From CANJJB01 sp964449295 (lineage in GTDB: Bacteria > Chlamydiota > Chlamydiia > Chlamydiales > Rhabdochlamydiaceae): a stretch of 13,696 bases of DNA. The DNA is taken from contig CAYUZN010000052.1 of NCBI GenBank assembly GCA_964449295.1, forward strand, positions 1-13,696, in the 5' to 3' direction. Every line of letters starts with the position of its first letter. The first letter of the stretch is position 1. The position numbers and the translations under genes were made by a program. The notes below the pieces were generated by a model that was not told where the DNA came from, did no database searches, and worked only from the letters and a program-made list of their open reading frames with translations. This document shows positions 7,044 through 13,696 of the stretch, one piece after another.

Positions 7044-7784
7044 ATGCATTCGGTTGTCCATGAGCAAAAAAAAATAGAACTCGATGCTACACGTATCCCT
7101 CATCATATAGCCATTATTATGGATGGGAATAGACGGTGGGCAAAAAAGCAAGGTCTATCTCCTATGGTGGGGCATTGGAAAGGAGCTGAGGTTTTGTGTT
7201 CAATTGTGGAAGCAGCTGCCAATTTAGGTGTTAAGGTTTTAACGGTCTATGCTTTTTCAACGGAGAATTGGAATAGAGACTCTGAAGAAGTGGAAGATTT
7301 GATGAAGCTTTTTCAGATGTATTTGTGCTCTCAAAAAAAGCATATGGTAGAATCGGGTGTGAGATTGGATGCTATTGGAGATATTGAGAAGCTTCCTTCA
7401 TTTGTTAGAGAGACTCTGCAGGAAGTTAAAGATGCAACCGCCTCCTGCAGCAGGATCGAACTTGTACTAGCTCTTAACTATGGAGCAAGAGATGATATTA
7501 AAAGAGCTGTTGTTGCCATCATAGAGGACATTGAAAGAGGTGTTTTAACAGGAGACGATGTGTCAGAGAAAATCATTGCCAGCTATCTTGATACAGCAAG
7601 CTGGAGTGATCCTGATTTACTCATTCGTACGAGTGGAGAAAGGCGTCTTAGTAATTTTTTACTTTGGCAAATTTCCTATGCCGAGGTACATTACACAGAT
7701 ATATTATGGCCTGAATTTGATGAAAACGCGCTCATTGATGCCATATTAGAGTTTCAAAAAAGAGATAGGCGTATTGGAGGATAG
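7044..7784 (+). CDS. uppS: Undecaprenyl diphosphate synthase (cis-prenyltransferase)
   Basis: The 246-residue enzyme condenses isopentenyl diphosphate onto farnesyl diphosphate to make C55 undecaprenyl diphosphate, the lipid carrier for peptidoglycan and surface glycans. All family motifs are present: HIAIIMDGNRRWAKK with catalytic D27, GHWKGAE, TVYAFSTENWNR, LNYGARDDI, and DPDLLIRTSGE leading into RLSNFLLWQ and LWPEF. Length is normal. AAAGG and GCAGG lie just upstream of ATG 7044. It is the first gene of the lipid operon: cdsA starts two bases after its stop. In chlamydiae, uppS followed by cdsA, cmk and plsC is a known order. A clear plus-strand promoter was not identified; the 16-bp palindrome at 7005-7020 may regulate it. 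Confidence 0.97.
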   Translation: MHSVVHEQKKIELDATRIPHHIAIIMDGNRRWAKKQGLSPMVGHWKGAEVLCSIVEAAANLGVKVLTVYAFSTENWNRDSEEVEDLMKLFQMYLCSQKKHMVESGVRLDAIGDIEKLPSFVRETLQEVKDATASCSRIELVLALNYGARDDIKRAVVAIIEDIERGVLTGDDVSEKIIASYLDTASWSDPDLLIRTSGERRLSNFLLWQISYAEVHYTDILWPEFDENALIDAILEFQKRDRRIGG

Positions 7785-7786
7785 AG

Positions 7787-8653
7787 ATGAGTGACAAAAA
7801 AATGATCGATCTAAATCAAAGGCTTTTCGTATCTAGTTTAGCCATTTTAATTGTAGCTTTTCTCATTTTCTTTTCTCATAACTGGTTTGTCAACTGGCTT
7901 TTGGTGCTTACAATTGGAGCTTTAGCCGGTGTGGGCGTTTGGGAATATGCACAACTTGCCAAAGCCAAAGGGCTTGAGCCAGCCTCTAAGCTCATGATTG
8001 TAGTGGCGGTGTGTGAGGTGCTTGCTTTTTATATTTCTCTTGCTTATCCCTCGTTATCAAAATTGTCTCTCTTAACGATAGTTTTAGGATTTATTGCGTT
8101 TTTTGTAGCTCATTTTCGTCATATAGAGAACTCTCTTTTGGATGTGGCTGTCGAGCTATTTGGCGTTTGTTATTTGGCAATTCCCTTAAGTTTCATGTTA
8201 GCTGTTTTATACCCTTTTTATCATGACTGTCAGGTGCAAGATGGGAGATGGTGGCTTGTTTATTTGGTTGCTGTGACAAAAATTACCGATGTCGGTGGGT
8301 ATTTTATTGGGAAGCTATTCGGGAAGCATCCTTTAGCACCTCAGTTGAGTCCAAAAAAAACAATAGAAGGAGCCATAGGGGGTTTTCTCTTTGCTGTAGG
8401 GCTTAGTGTTTGCATAGCTTTTCTTGCTAAAGCTTTTGCTGTCACATCTTTTCATTTGACGCTGTCTCATGCGATCTGGATGGGTATGGTCATTGGGATT
8501 CTGGCACAGATAGGAGATCTTGCTGAGTCTCTTCTTAAGCGAGATGCTTTTGTCAAAGATAGTAATAGACTCCCAGGTCTTGGAGGAGTTTTAGATATGT
8601 TAGACTCTCTACTTTTTACATCTCCCGTTGTTTACTTTTTTATAAGATCATGA
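7787..8653 (+). CDS. cdsA: Phosphatidate cytidylyltransferase (CDP-diglyceride synthase)
   Basis: The 288-residue integral membrane protein has several hydrophobic segments. It makes CDP-diacylglycerol from phosphatidic acid and CTP, the branch point for phosphatidylglycerol and phosphatidylethanolamine. The C-terminal signature is clear: GDLAESLLKRDAFVKDSN followed by RLPGLGGVLDMLDSLLF. It departs from the usual PGHGGxLDRxD form, having Leu for His and Met for Arg; I recall a similar variant in chlamydial CdsA, so it is probably lineage-specific. Met-7787 follows GGAGGA at the end of uppS. The stop codon overlaps the next start (ATGA at 8650-8653), which implies translational coupling to cmk-plsC, whose acyltransferase half makes the substrate of this enzyme. 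Confidence 0.96.
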   Translation: MSDKKMIDLNQRLFVSSLAILIVAFLIFFSHNWFVNWLLVLTIGALAGVGVWEYAQLAKAKGLEPASKLMIVVAVCEVLAFYISLAYPSLSKLSLLTIVLGFIAFFVAHFRHIENSLLDVAVELFGVCYLAIPLSFMLAVLYPFYHDCQVQDGRWWLVYLVAVTKITDVGGYFIGKLFGKHPLAPQLSPKKTIEGAIGGFLFAVGLSVCIAFLAKAFAVTSFHLTLSHAIWMGMVIGILAQIGDLAESLLKRDAFVKDSNRLPGLGGVLDMLDSLLFTSPVVYFFIRS

Positions 8654-9990
8654 TTATTACAATTGATGGACCAGCAGGCACAGGGAAGTCAACGGTTGCA
8701 AGGAATGTTGCTGGCAGATTAGGGCTGCCCTATTTTGATACAGGCGCCATGTACAGAGCTGTTGCGTATCTTATTTTACAAAAGAAAATCACTTTATCTG
8801 AGAAAGAAAAAATTGCTGAACTCCTTAAAACTTTTCGGTTTGAAATTCGTATGCAAGGAGATCAAAAGAAATATTTTGCAAATGGGCAAGATGTTACACA
8901 AGACATCAGATCACAAGCAGTCAATCGTATTGTATCTCCTGTAGCAGCGCTTCCTGTTGTGAGAGACGCCTTAGGGAAAATCACTCTCAATTTTTCCAAG
9001 AAAAAGGGAGGCGTTTTTGAAGGAAGAGATATGGGATCGGTGATGTTTCCTAAAGCAAAGATAAAGATTTTTCTCAAAGCGCGTAGGGAAGTTTGTGCAC
9101 AGAGAAGACTAGAAGAAATTGCACGTAAAAGACCAGAAGATGCTCAAGATCTTGATCAAGAAAAAATGCTCGAAGAACTCAAAAGACGAGATTCAATTGA
9201 TTCGTCAAGATCAGTAGCTCCTCTTAAATGCCCAGAAGATGCTTATGTTATAGACACCTCTGATATTCCCATAGATGAGGTTGTAGATCGTGTCTTGGAA
9301 TATCTGAAAGAGAAAACACGCCTGCCAGTTTGGCTGCAGTGGAAGCCTTTGAGTTTCATGTATAGACTTGTTCTCTTTCTGACGTGGCTTATAGCTAAGA
9401 TGTTTTTTCGTTTAAAAATTTATGGGTTAGAACATTTTTATCCAAGAGGTGCCATCATTGCTGCTAACCACACATCGTTTTTAGATCCTCCTTTACTCGC
9501 TGTTTCTTGGCCAGGGGAAGTGCATTTTCTTGCACGAGAAACTTTGTTTAAGAATCGTCTTTTTGGTGGTTTTATTAGATTACTAAATACCCATCCCGTG
9601 AGTGGAGATACAGGAGATGTCAAAGTGTTCAAAACAATTTGTGCTCTCCTTAATCAAGGAAAAAAAATTATTCTTTTCCCCGAAGGGAGCAGATCGATAG
9701 ATGGACAACTAACGGAAATTAAGCCAGGCATGATGTTGCTTGTTGCCAAAACAGGAACGGCTATTATTCCTGCTTATTTAGATGGAGTCTTTGAAATTTG
9801 GAATAGAAATCAGAGATTTCCAAAACTATTTAAAAAAACAGCGTGCGTCTTTGGCTCTCCTATATGTTGGGATGATTTCAAACACTTGCCACCAAGAGAG
9901 GCAAGAGAGGCGATGTCTCAAAAACTATCTGATACCATTTTGAACTTAAAACAGTGGTTCCAAAATGGCGCTCAGGGAACTCCTCCTTAA
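8650..9990 (+). CDS. cmk-plsC: Fused cytidylate kinase / 1-acyl-glycerol-3-phosphate acyltransferase
   Basis: One uninterrupted frame of 446 residues joins two enzymes. Residues 1 to about 222 are CMP kinase: P-loop GPAGTGKST (7-15), DTGAMYRAVA, EGRDMGSVMFP, RRDSIDSSRSVAPL and a typical DAYVIDTSD end. Residues from about 230 are PlsC: a hydrophobic segment, NHTSFLD (H274, D279, the HX4D catalytic motif), FPEGSRS (343-349) and GTAIIPAYLDG. The kinase makes CDP from CMP. The acyltransferase adds the second acyl chain to lysophosphatidic acid, giving the phosphatidic acid used by CdsA. In Chlamydia trachomatis, as I recall, these are separate adjacent genes. The linker (about 222-235) contains no stop. 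The start overlaps the cdsA stop. The gene converges on euo after a 26-base gap with no obvious terminator. Confidence 0.95.
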   Translation: MIITIDGPAGTGKSTVARNVAGRLGLPYFDTGAMYRAVAYLILQKKITLSEKEKIAELLKTFRFEIRMQGDQKKYFANGQDVTQDIRSQAVNRIVSPVAALPVVRDALGKITLNFSKKKGGVFEGRDMGSVMFPKAKIKIFLKARREVCAQRRLEEIARKRPEDAQDLDQEKMLEELKRRDSIDSSRSVAPLKCPEDAYVIDTSDIPIDEVVDRVLEYLKEKTRLPVWLQWKPLSFMYRLVLFLTWLIAKMFFRLKIYGLEHFYPRGAIIAANHTSFLDPPLLAVSWPGEVHFLARETLFKNRLFGGFIRLLNTHPVSGDTGDVKVFKTICALLNQGKKIILFPEGSRSIDGQLTEIKPGMMLLVAKTGTAIIPAYLDGVFEIWNRNQRFPKLFKKTACVFGSPICWDDFKHLPPREAREAMSQKLSDTILNLKQWFQNGAQGTPP

Positions 9991-10016
9991 GTAATTTCAT
10001 CTTAAAAATAAATCTC

Positions 10017-10424
10017 TTATCCAACCTGAGACGTATCAGATTTTTTATTAATATAATTTTCTTGGTAAGATTTGATATCATTTTCATGAATAACCCAGGC
10101 AGCCCTTTTCTGTATTGCCTGTATAAGTCCTGTTCGAATTGAGTAGTAAATCTTCTGGGTAGGAACGTTTAATTTTTTTGCAACCTCTCTAACAGAATTA
10201 AGGCCTTTATTTTTATCAAAAATAAGTTCTCCTTCGAATACAGAATGGTTTCTTGAGTATTTCTCTTTCCGATATTTTTCTAAATCTTTCAGATTAATTT
10301 CCCAATGAGATTTATCTTTATGAGCTTTGAGTTTGCGTTTCTTAATCGCAATATAAATCGCTTGCCGAGAGACACCATTGATCTTGGCAGCTTCTGTGAT
10401 AAATACAGTCTTATCGTTGTTCAT
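10017..10424 (-). CDS. euo: EUO, chlamydial DNA-binding repressor of late genes
   Basis: From the ATG at 10424 the protein has 135 residues and strongly resembles Chlamydia EUO: ITEAAKINGVSRQAIYIAIK, WEINLKDLEKY, KYSRNHSVFEGELIFD, VPTQKIYYSIRTG and AAWVIHENDI. It has two excisionase/MerR-like helix-turn-helix units (about 9-28 and 77-100). In Chlamydia, EUO is made early in the cycle and represses genes needed late, holding cells in the replicating form. The start is set by AGGAG at 10435-10431, six bases before ATG; extending the frame upstream to 10535 would cross the leader and is unlikely. The protein is shorter at its C-terminus than the C. trachomatis form as I remember it. It converges with cmk-plsC and diverges from the PARP gene. 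Confidence 0.93.
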   Translation of the reverse strand: MNNDKTVFITEAAKINGVSRQAIYIAIKKRKLKAHKDKSHWEINLKDLEKYRKEKYSRNHSVFEGELIFDKNKGLNSVREVAKKLNVPTQKIYYSIRTGLIQAIQKRAAWVIHENDIKSYQENYINKKSDTSQVG

Positions 10425-10467
10425 TTTTTTCTCCTTTTTTAGCGAAAATGAATACAAATGGCTAGTT

Positions 10468-10484
10468 TTGTCTATAAAAGACAA
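10468..10484. promoter_or_regulatory. Inverted repeat in the euo leader (candidate operator or hairpin)
   Basis: TTGTCT-ATAAA-AGACAA is a perfect 6-bp inverted repeat with a five-base centre, 44 bases upstream of the euo ATG. On the minus strand its centre reads TTTAT. It could be an autoregulatory site or a 5' UTR hairpin. Confidence 0.4.
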
Positions 10485-10610
10485 GAATTGGCCTATTTTG
10501 AGCAGGATAGTCGCATAAAAAAAGATTGAGGGCAATTATTTTTTTTTATTATTTCTCAAAAATTCTTTGGTTTCTCATAGTGTTCGATAAAAAAGACACA
10601 CACATCCTAA

Positions 10611-10630
10611 AAACATTTCAAAACATTTTA
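10611..10630. repeat. Two direct 10-bp repeats upstream of the PARP gene
   Basis: AAACATTTCA and AAACATTTTA are adjacent and differ at one position. They lie 58 bases before the PARP start. Their spacing of one helical turn suits cooperative protein binding, but A+T-rich DNA gives such repeats by chance. Confidence 0.3.
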
Positions 10631-10687
10631 CTTGCTTAAAATCTTTTTGAAGAACAAATTATTTCTTAAAATTAAATGGAGACGTTT

Positions 10688-12577
10688 ATGAGTTTAGACC
10701 CTATTCCTTCAAGCTTAAAGAGCTGTTTACCCTACCCAGAGACCCCTTGGAGAGTCAGCCCTGACCTCTATGCCAAAGTTCAATCAACCAATACATCCAC
10801 TGCCTATCAAAAATGTGAAGTCCTTCCTTCCGATCCCGAACACCAGTTCATTATGAACTACTTCCAGGCTTCTCCACCTTCCAATAGACACATCAAAGCC
10901 GCCTACGTCATCCACAACCTTCCCGCTACAGGACAATTTGAGATGCTTATCCCCAGCTTAGAGCAAGAAGCCCGGAGTGAAACCTTTGCTCCCAGATGGC
11001 ACCAAGAAGACAACGTCCCTTTAAGACAAGCCACACTCGAAAGATGGCAACAAGCAGCCGGACACTTCTCTCCCATCAGCATCCCCACCAGGGATGGTAA
11101 AAAAGAGACTTTTCCCCTCACCAAAGTCCTCCCTCTCTGGCATGGCAGCAAACAAGACATTTGCCATTCCATCTGCAAAGCAGGCTTTACCTTCTTTGGT
11201 AAACATCACTACCTCAAAGATGAAGCCCAAGGAGCCTCAGCTGCCAAAAGCACTGACCTCGGATTCTTTGGAAGTGGCATCTATTTTACCAATAGCGCCC
11301 GGTATGCAGCCGACATCTACAGCGATGGCAACCTCCTCCTCACATGGGTCAGCATGCGCTCTCCCTATCCCGTCATCGGTGACAAACCCATCCCTGAAAA
11401 ACCCACCGATATGGGCAAATTAGAAGGCCTTCACGCTTATCAAAACTACAACGCTCACTACATCCCCGTTGTCCCACTAAATCCTCACGACCCTCACTGT
11501 GCCGCCTACTACCCCTGCCCTCAAGGAGTCAAACCCCTCGTAGATGAGTATGTCATTTTTCAAAAATCTCAAACCCTGCCCAGATTTTGGATAGAGCTTG
11601 GCATAGATCTCCCCATGAGCCCCTCAACACCTCAGCCGCCTCTCATTATCGAACAGATGCTTGATGACATCCTCAAACTCTTAGATAACTCTTCTGTCAA
11701 ACAAGATCAAAAACTCCACGACATTCTCGAGAAAAAGACAGAAACCTTAGTTGACTTAGATATATCAAAGCCCCTGTCACCCGAAGATCTTAAATTTTAC
11801 ACATGGACGAAAAAACTCTTGGATGAAGCAGGCAAAGTTAGAGATGTTGTTGGTAAACAACTCTTTAAATTGGCAGGAGAACCTCCCTTGCCATTGCCTG
11901 CCTCTCCAGACACAGCAGCCCTTCCATCTCCACCTAGAGTCCCAGCCTCTCTACTTCCTCCTATGGCATTCGGAGCTCTCAAATGGGAGCAGTACTTTGG
12001 TCTCCAAGTTGCAGAACCTCCACTTCCTGCCGACATCACTGACATCTTAGCAGGCCCCTGTCCTATTTTCCCTGGCAAGACTGTTGCAGAAACTCATCTC
12101 TTAACCCTCATTCCTGAGGGGATAACTCTCGAAAGGCTAGAGACTCTTGCTCAAAATCCTAAGCAAGGTAATAAAATAAGATTTAGTTTTAAAGGGAAGA
12201 CTTTCTGGGATCAATATGGCAAAGTGCCTTTAGGAAAAACCCACTGGGCTCTTATGACAAATGACATTATTCCAGATAGTCGCAGCAAGAGATGGCAAGC
12301 TCAGAAAAAATTAGCTGCCAAATACAAGATCCAAGGATATGAGCTTCCATCAGTAATAGATGTAGCAGCCTCTCTTTTGTTTGAGTATATTCAAACAGGC
12401 AGAAGATTTTACAAAGATGATCCGTATACACTGACTCGATGTGAGGAACAAGTTAAAGAATCTTCTCAATGGCCAACGACCATTGGGGCCTTCTCTCCGG
12501 CGAGTCTCGAGATCGGCCGCAACTACGTCGACGTCTGCGCTAACGTTGGAATCGGAGTTGTGCGGAAGTTTGACTAG
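10688..12577 (+). CDS. PARP-type ADP-ribosyltransferase with proline-rich linker and large unnamed C-terminal domain
   Basis: From the ATG at 10688 (GGAGA five bases upstream, so preferred to ATG 10676) the protein has 629 residues. Residues about 50-310 form a PARP catalytic domain: DPEHQFIMNYF and IKAAYVIHN, then LWHGSKQDI with H152, a GF segment, GSGIYFTNSARYAADIY with Y199, LLLTWVSM, and DEYVIFQKSQTLPRFWIEL with E287. This is the full H-Y-E triad of PARP1-like enzymes that transfer ADP-ribose from NAD. A helical region (about 315-400) and a Pro-rich linker (about 410-440) lead to a C-terminal domain with GPCPIFPGKTVAETHLL, WALMTNDIIPDSRSK, YELPSVIDVAA, TGRRFYKDDPYTLTRCEEQ and a final GVVRKF. 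I remember similar ends in other proteins of intracellular bacteria, but no name. Codon use is C-rich, unlike the neighbours. A host-directed role is inference. Confidence 0.88.
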   Translation: MSLDPIPSSLKSCLPYPETPWRVSPDLYAKVQSTNTSTAYQKCEVLPSDPEHQFIMNYFQASPPSNRHIKAAYVIHNLPATGQFEMLIPSLEQEARSETFAPRWHQEDNVPLRQATLERWQQAAGHFSPISIPTRDGKKETFPLTKVLPLWHGSKQDICHSICKAGFTFFGKHHYLKDEAQGASAAKSTDLGFFGSGIYFTNSARYAADIYSDGNLLLTWVSMRSPYPVIGDKPIPEKPTDMGKLEGLHAYQNYNAHYIPVVPLNPHDPHCAAYYPCPQGVKPLVDEYVIFQKSQTLPRFWIELGIDLPMSPSTPQPPLIIEQMLDDILKLLDNSSVKQDQKLHDILEKKTETLVDLDISKPLSPEDLKFYTWTKKLLDEAGKVRDVVGKQLFKLAGEPPLPLPASPDTAALPSPPRVPASLLPPMAFGALKWEQYFGLQVAEPPLPADITDILAGPCPIFPGKTVAETHLLTLIPEGITLERLETLAQNPKQGNKIRFSFKGKTFWDQYGKVPLGKTHWALMTNDIIPDSRSKRWQAQKKLAAKYKIQGYELPSVIDVAASLLFEYIQTGRRFYKDDPYTLTRCEEQVKESSQWPTTIGAFSPASLEIGRNYVDVCANVGIGVVRKFD

Positions 12578-12669
12578 GTACTTGAGCCTTGGCACTGTGC
12601 GGATTTTTTTGCATGTCTGGATGTCTGCTATTTTTGGTCTTGCCGGCGCAGCCGGAAAAAATAAAAATA
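12578..12669. other. Convergent gap between the PARP gene and kdpC
   Basis: It contains a T7 run at 12604-12610 soon after GCACTGTGCGG, and a hairpin CCGGC-GCA-GCCGG at 12643-12655. The hairpin is not followed by a T run on either strand. Neither structure is a convincing terminator. Confidence 0.5.
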
Positions 12670-13257
12670 TCACTTCTCATCTAGAGCGACATTGAGAAGC
12701 AGTACATTCACCCTGTGTTCACCTATAAAGCCAAACGTTGGCTTTTCTGTATGTTTTTTCACAAGATTTTTAAGAGAGGCTTCAGAGATGTTTCTTGCTT
12801 TAGCAATCCGAGGGATTTGCAGAAGAGCATTTTCAACACTAATGTGAGGATCAAGGCCACTTCCAGACGATGTGGCAGCATCAACGGGAATGGGAGTTTC
12901 TGAGGGGACGTTATTGATTTTCCGATAGGTGGTTGCCGCAGTTTCTAGAGCCGTTATAAGTTTTTCTGATGTGGGTCCTAAATTAGAGGGGGATGAATTT
13001 GAAGCATCGTAGCCACTTTTACCAGCAGATGAAGGGCGTGGATGAAAGTAGTTTAATCCTTGGAATTTTTGTGCAATTAAAGTAGAGCCAAAGATGGTGC
13101 CATCTGTTTTAGAGATGGCTAAACTCCCCTGAGCTTTATGAGGGAAGAAAATGTGTCCAACAGTAAAGACACACAAAGGATAAACAACGCATAAGATCAC
13201 AGCAAATGAAAGGGTTGTGAGCGCTGAGGTTTTAAGCAGATCGAGTATTTTTTGCAT
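12670..13257 (-). CDS. kdpC: Potassium-transporting ATPase KdpC subunit
   Basis: The 195-residue protein has one N-terminal membrane segment (about residues 9-36) and a periplasmic domain, as is usual for KdpC (about 190 aa). Family motifs are present: FGSTLIAQKF, NYFHPRPS, SPSNLGPTS, and PVDAATSSGSGLDPHIS followed by RIAKARNIS. KdpC is an essential small subunit of the KdpFABC high-affinity K+ pump that is used when external potassium is low. It starts two bases after the kdpB stop, in the canonical kdpB-kdpC order. No kdpD/kdpE sensor genes follow within the window; the next gene is the convergent PARP. Confidence 0.95.
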   Translation of the reverse strand: MQKILDLLKTSALTTLSFAVILCVVYPLCVFTVGHIFFPHKAQGSLAISKTDGTIFGSTLIAQKFQGLNYFHPRPSSAGKSGYDASNSSPSNLGPTSEKLITALETAATTYRKINNVPSETPIPVDAATSSGSGLDPHISVENALLQIPRIAKARNISEASLKNLVKKHTEKPTFGFIGEHRVNVLLLNVALDEK

Positions 13258-13259
13258 AA

Positions 13260-13696
13260 TTAACTCAAGTGTAGGATAACTAAAAGCATATCGATTAATT
13301 TGATGGCGACAAAAGGAAAGATCACGCCTCCTAAGCCATATATAGCGAGGTTTTTATTTAAAATATAGGTCGCACTTCTAGAGAGCAGTTTAACGCCTTT
13401 AAATGCCAGAGGAAGAAGGCATATAATAATAACAGCATTGAAAATCACAGCGCTTAAGACAGCACTCTGGGGTGTTGCAAGATGCATAATATTGAGGTTT
13501 TGGAAGAAAGGGAAATAAGGGATAAGCATGGCAGGAATGATGGCAAAATATTTAGCCAGATCATTAAGAACGCTAAAGGTTGTTAAAGCTCCTCTTGTCA
13601 TAAGCATTTGTTTCCCAATTTCAATGATTTCAAACAATTTTGTGGGGTTTGAGTCGAGATCGACCATGTTAGCTGCCTCTTTAGCAGCTTGCGTGC
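13260..13696 (-). CDS. kdpB: Potassium-transporting ATPase KdpB subunit, C-terminal part (5' end outside window)
   Basis: The frame stays open to the window edge (TQAAKEAANMVDLDSNPTK...), so the gene starts beyond 13696; the internal Met at 13667 is not the start. The visible 145 codons begin just after where the P-type ATPase GDGTNDAPAL hinge should lie. They include VDLDSNPTKL, EIGKQMLMTRGALTTFS, NDLAKYFAIIPAM and the last hydrophobic segments ending GLGGVIFPFVAIKLIDMLL. KdpB is the P-type ATPase subunit that couples ATP hydrolysis to K+ uptake through KdpA. The catalytic Asp of the DKTGT motif is outside the window. Confidence 0.96.
   Translation of the reverse strand, partial: TQAAKEAANMVDLDSNPTKLFEIIEIGKQMLMTRGALTTFSVLNDLAKYFAIIPAMLIPYFPFFQNLNIMHLATPQSAVLSAVIFNAVIIICLLPLAFKGVKLLSRSATYILNKNLAIYGLGGVIFPFVAIKLIDMLLVILHLS

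Larger units (their letters stand above)
10425..10687. other. A+T-rich divergent regulatory region between euo and the PARP gene
   Basis: These 263 bases hold no supported gene. They contain the inverted repeat at 10468-10484 on the euo side, a run of A/T at about 10540-10555 and two near-identical 10-mers at 10611-10630 on the PARP side. Promoters for both genes must lie here, but no -35/-10 pair stands out. Confidence 0.6.

Noticed and set aside
6927..7151. Minus-strand 74-codon frame overlapping the uppS start
   Set aside because: It runs through the uppS coding start, the palindrome and the promoter region and shows no protein features.
10425..10535. 37-codon N-terminal extension of euo
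   Set aside because: The AGGAG before 10424 is strong, and the EUO family similarity begins just after that Met; the extension reads like translated leader.
11094..12078. Long open frames on other frames and the opposite strand within the PARP gene
   Set aside because: They lack ribosome sites and recognisable domains and are explained by the C-rich codon use of the real gene.
12506..12532. CTCGAG, CGGCCG and GTCGAC close together, resembling a cloning-vector linker
   Set aside because: The frame continues through them into a GVVRKF ending that fits the C-terminal domain as I remember it in other proteins, so this looks like genuine GC-rich coding sequence.
12643..12655. CCGGC-GCA-GCCGG hairpin as a terminator for the PARP gene or kdpC
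   Set aside because: It is followed by A residues on the plus strand and by CAAGACC on the minus strand, with no T run in either direction.

Overview
The window most likely comes from a member of the Chlamydiota outside the classical Chlamydiaceae, probably an environmental or amoeba-associated lineage. Two signals support this. One is a recognisable EUO protein (10017-10424, minus), the developmental repressor typical of chlamydiae. The other is the tightly packed block uppS-cdsA-cmk-plsC (7044-9990, plus), which I recall in this order, in the same region as euo, in Chlamydia. Here cmk and plsC are fused into one reading frame. The sequence is mostly A+T rich. The PARP-like gene is visibly richer in C and G.

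Layout. 1-2487 (+): 3' part of a large protein with a possible GT-A glycosyltransferase-like region and C-terminal ankyrin-like repeats. 2676-4112 (+): archaeal-type AAA/STAND ATPase with a C-terminal PD-(D/E)XK nuclease motif, preceded by a cluster of TGTGCA-type inverted repeats. 4105-4545 (-): Nudix hydrolase, convergent with the ATPase and sharing a 12-bp palindrome that holds both stop codons. 4637-6869 (-): a lanthipeptide-synthetase-like (DUF4135-type) kinase-fold protein followed by a coupled 108-aa protein. The end of this pair has been tandemly duplicated, leaving a broken kinase tail (nonsense codon) and a 109-codon paralogue whose start codon is ATA where its sister has ATG. 7044-9990 (+): uppS, cdsA and the cmk-plsC fusion. 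10017-10424 (-): euo. 10688-12577 (+): a PARP-type ADP-ribosyltransferase with the full H-Y-E triad and a large unnamed C-terminal domain. 12670-13696 (-): kdpC and the 3' end of kdpB, the potassium-pumping Kdp ATPase.

How the genes fit together. The uppS-cdsA-cmk-plsC operon is housekeeping for envelope lipids. PlsC makes phosphatidic acid, CdsA converts it with CTP to CDP-diacylglycerol, the CMP kinase recycles the CMP released later, and UppS supplies undecaprenyl diphosphate. Around this core lie genes that look accessory: the ankyrin protein, the mobile-type ATPase, the LanM-like kinase pair and the PARP. Several resemble host-interaction proteins, but no secretion signal was identified, so that role is inference. 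The most unusual parts are the PARP gene beside euo, the duplicated LanM-like kinase/small-protein unit with a non-ATG copy, and the cmk-plsC fusion.
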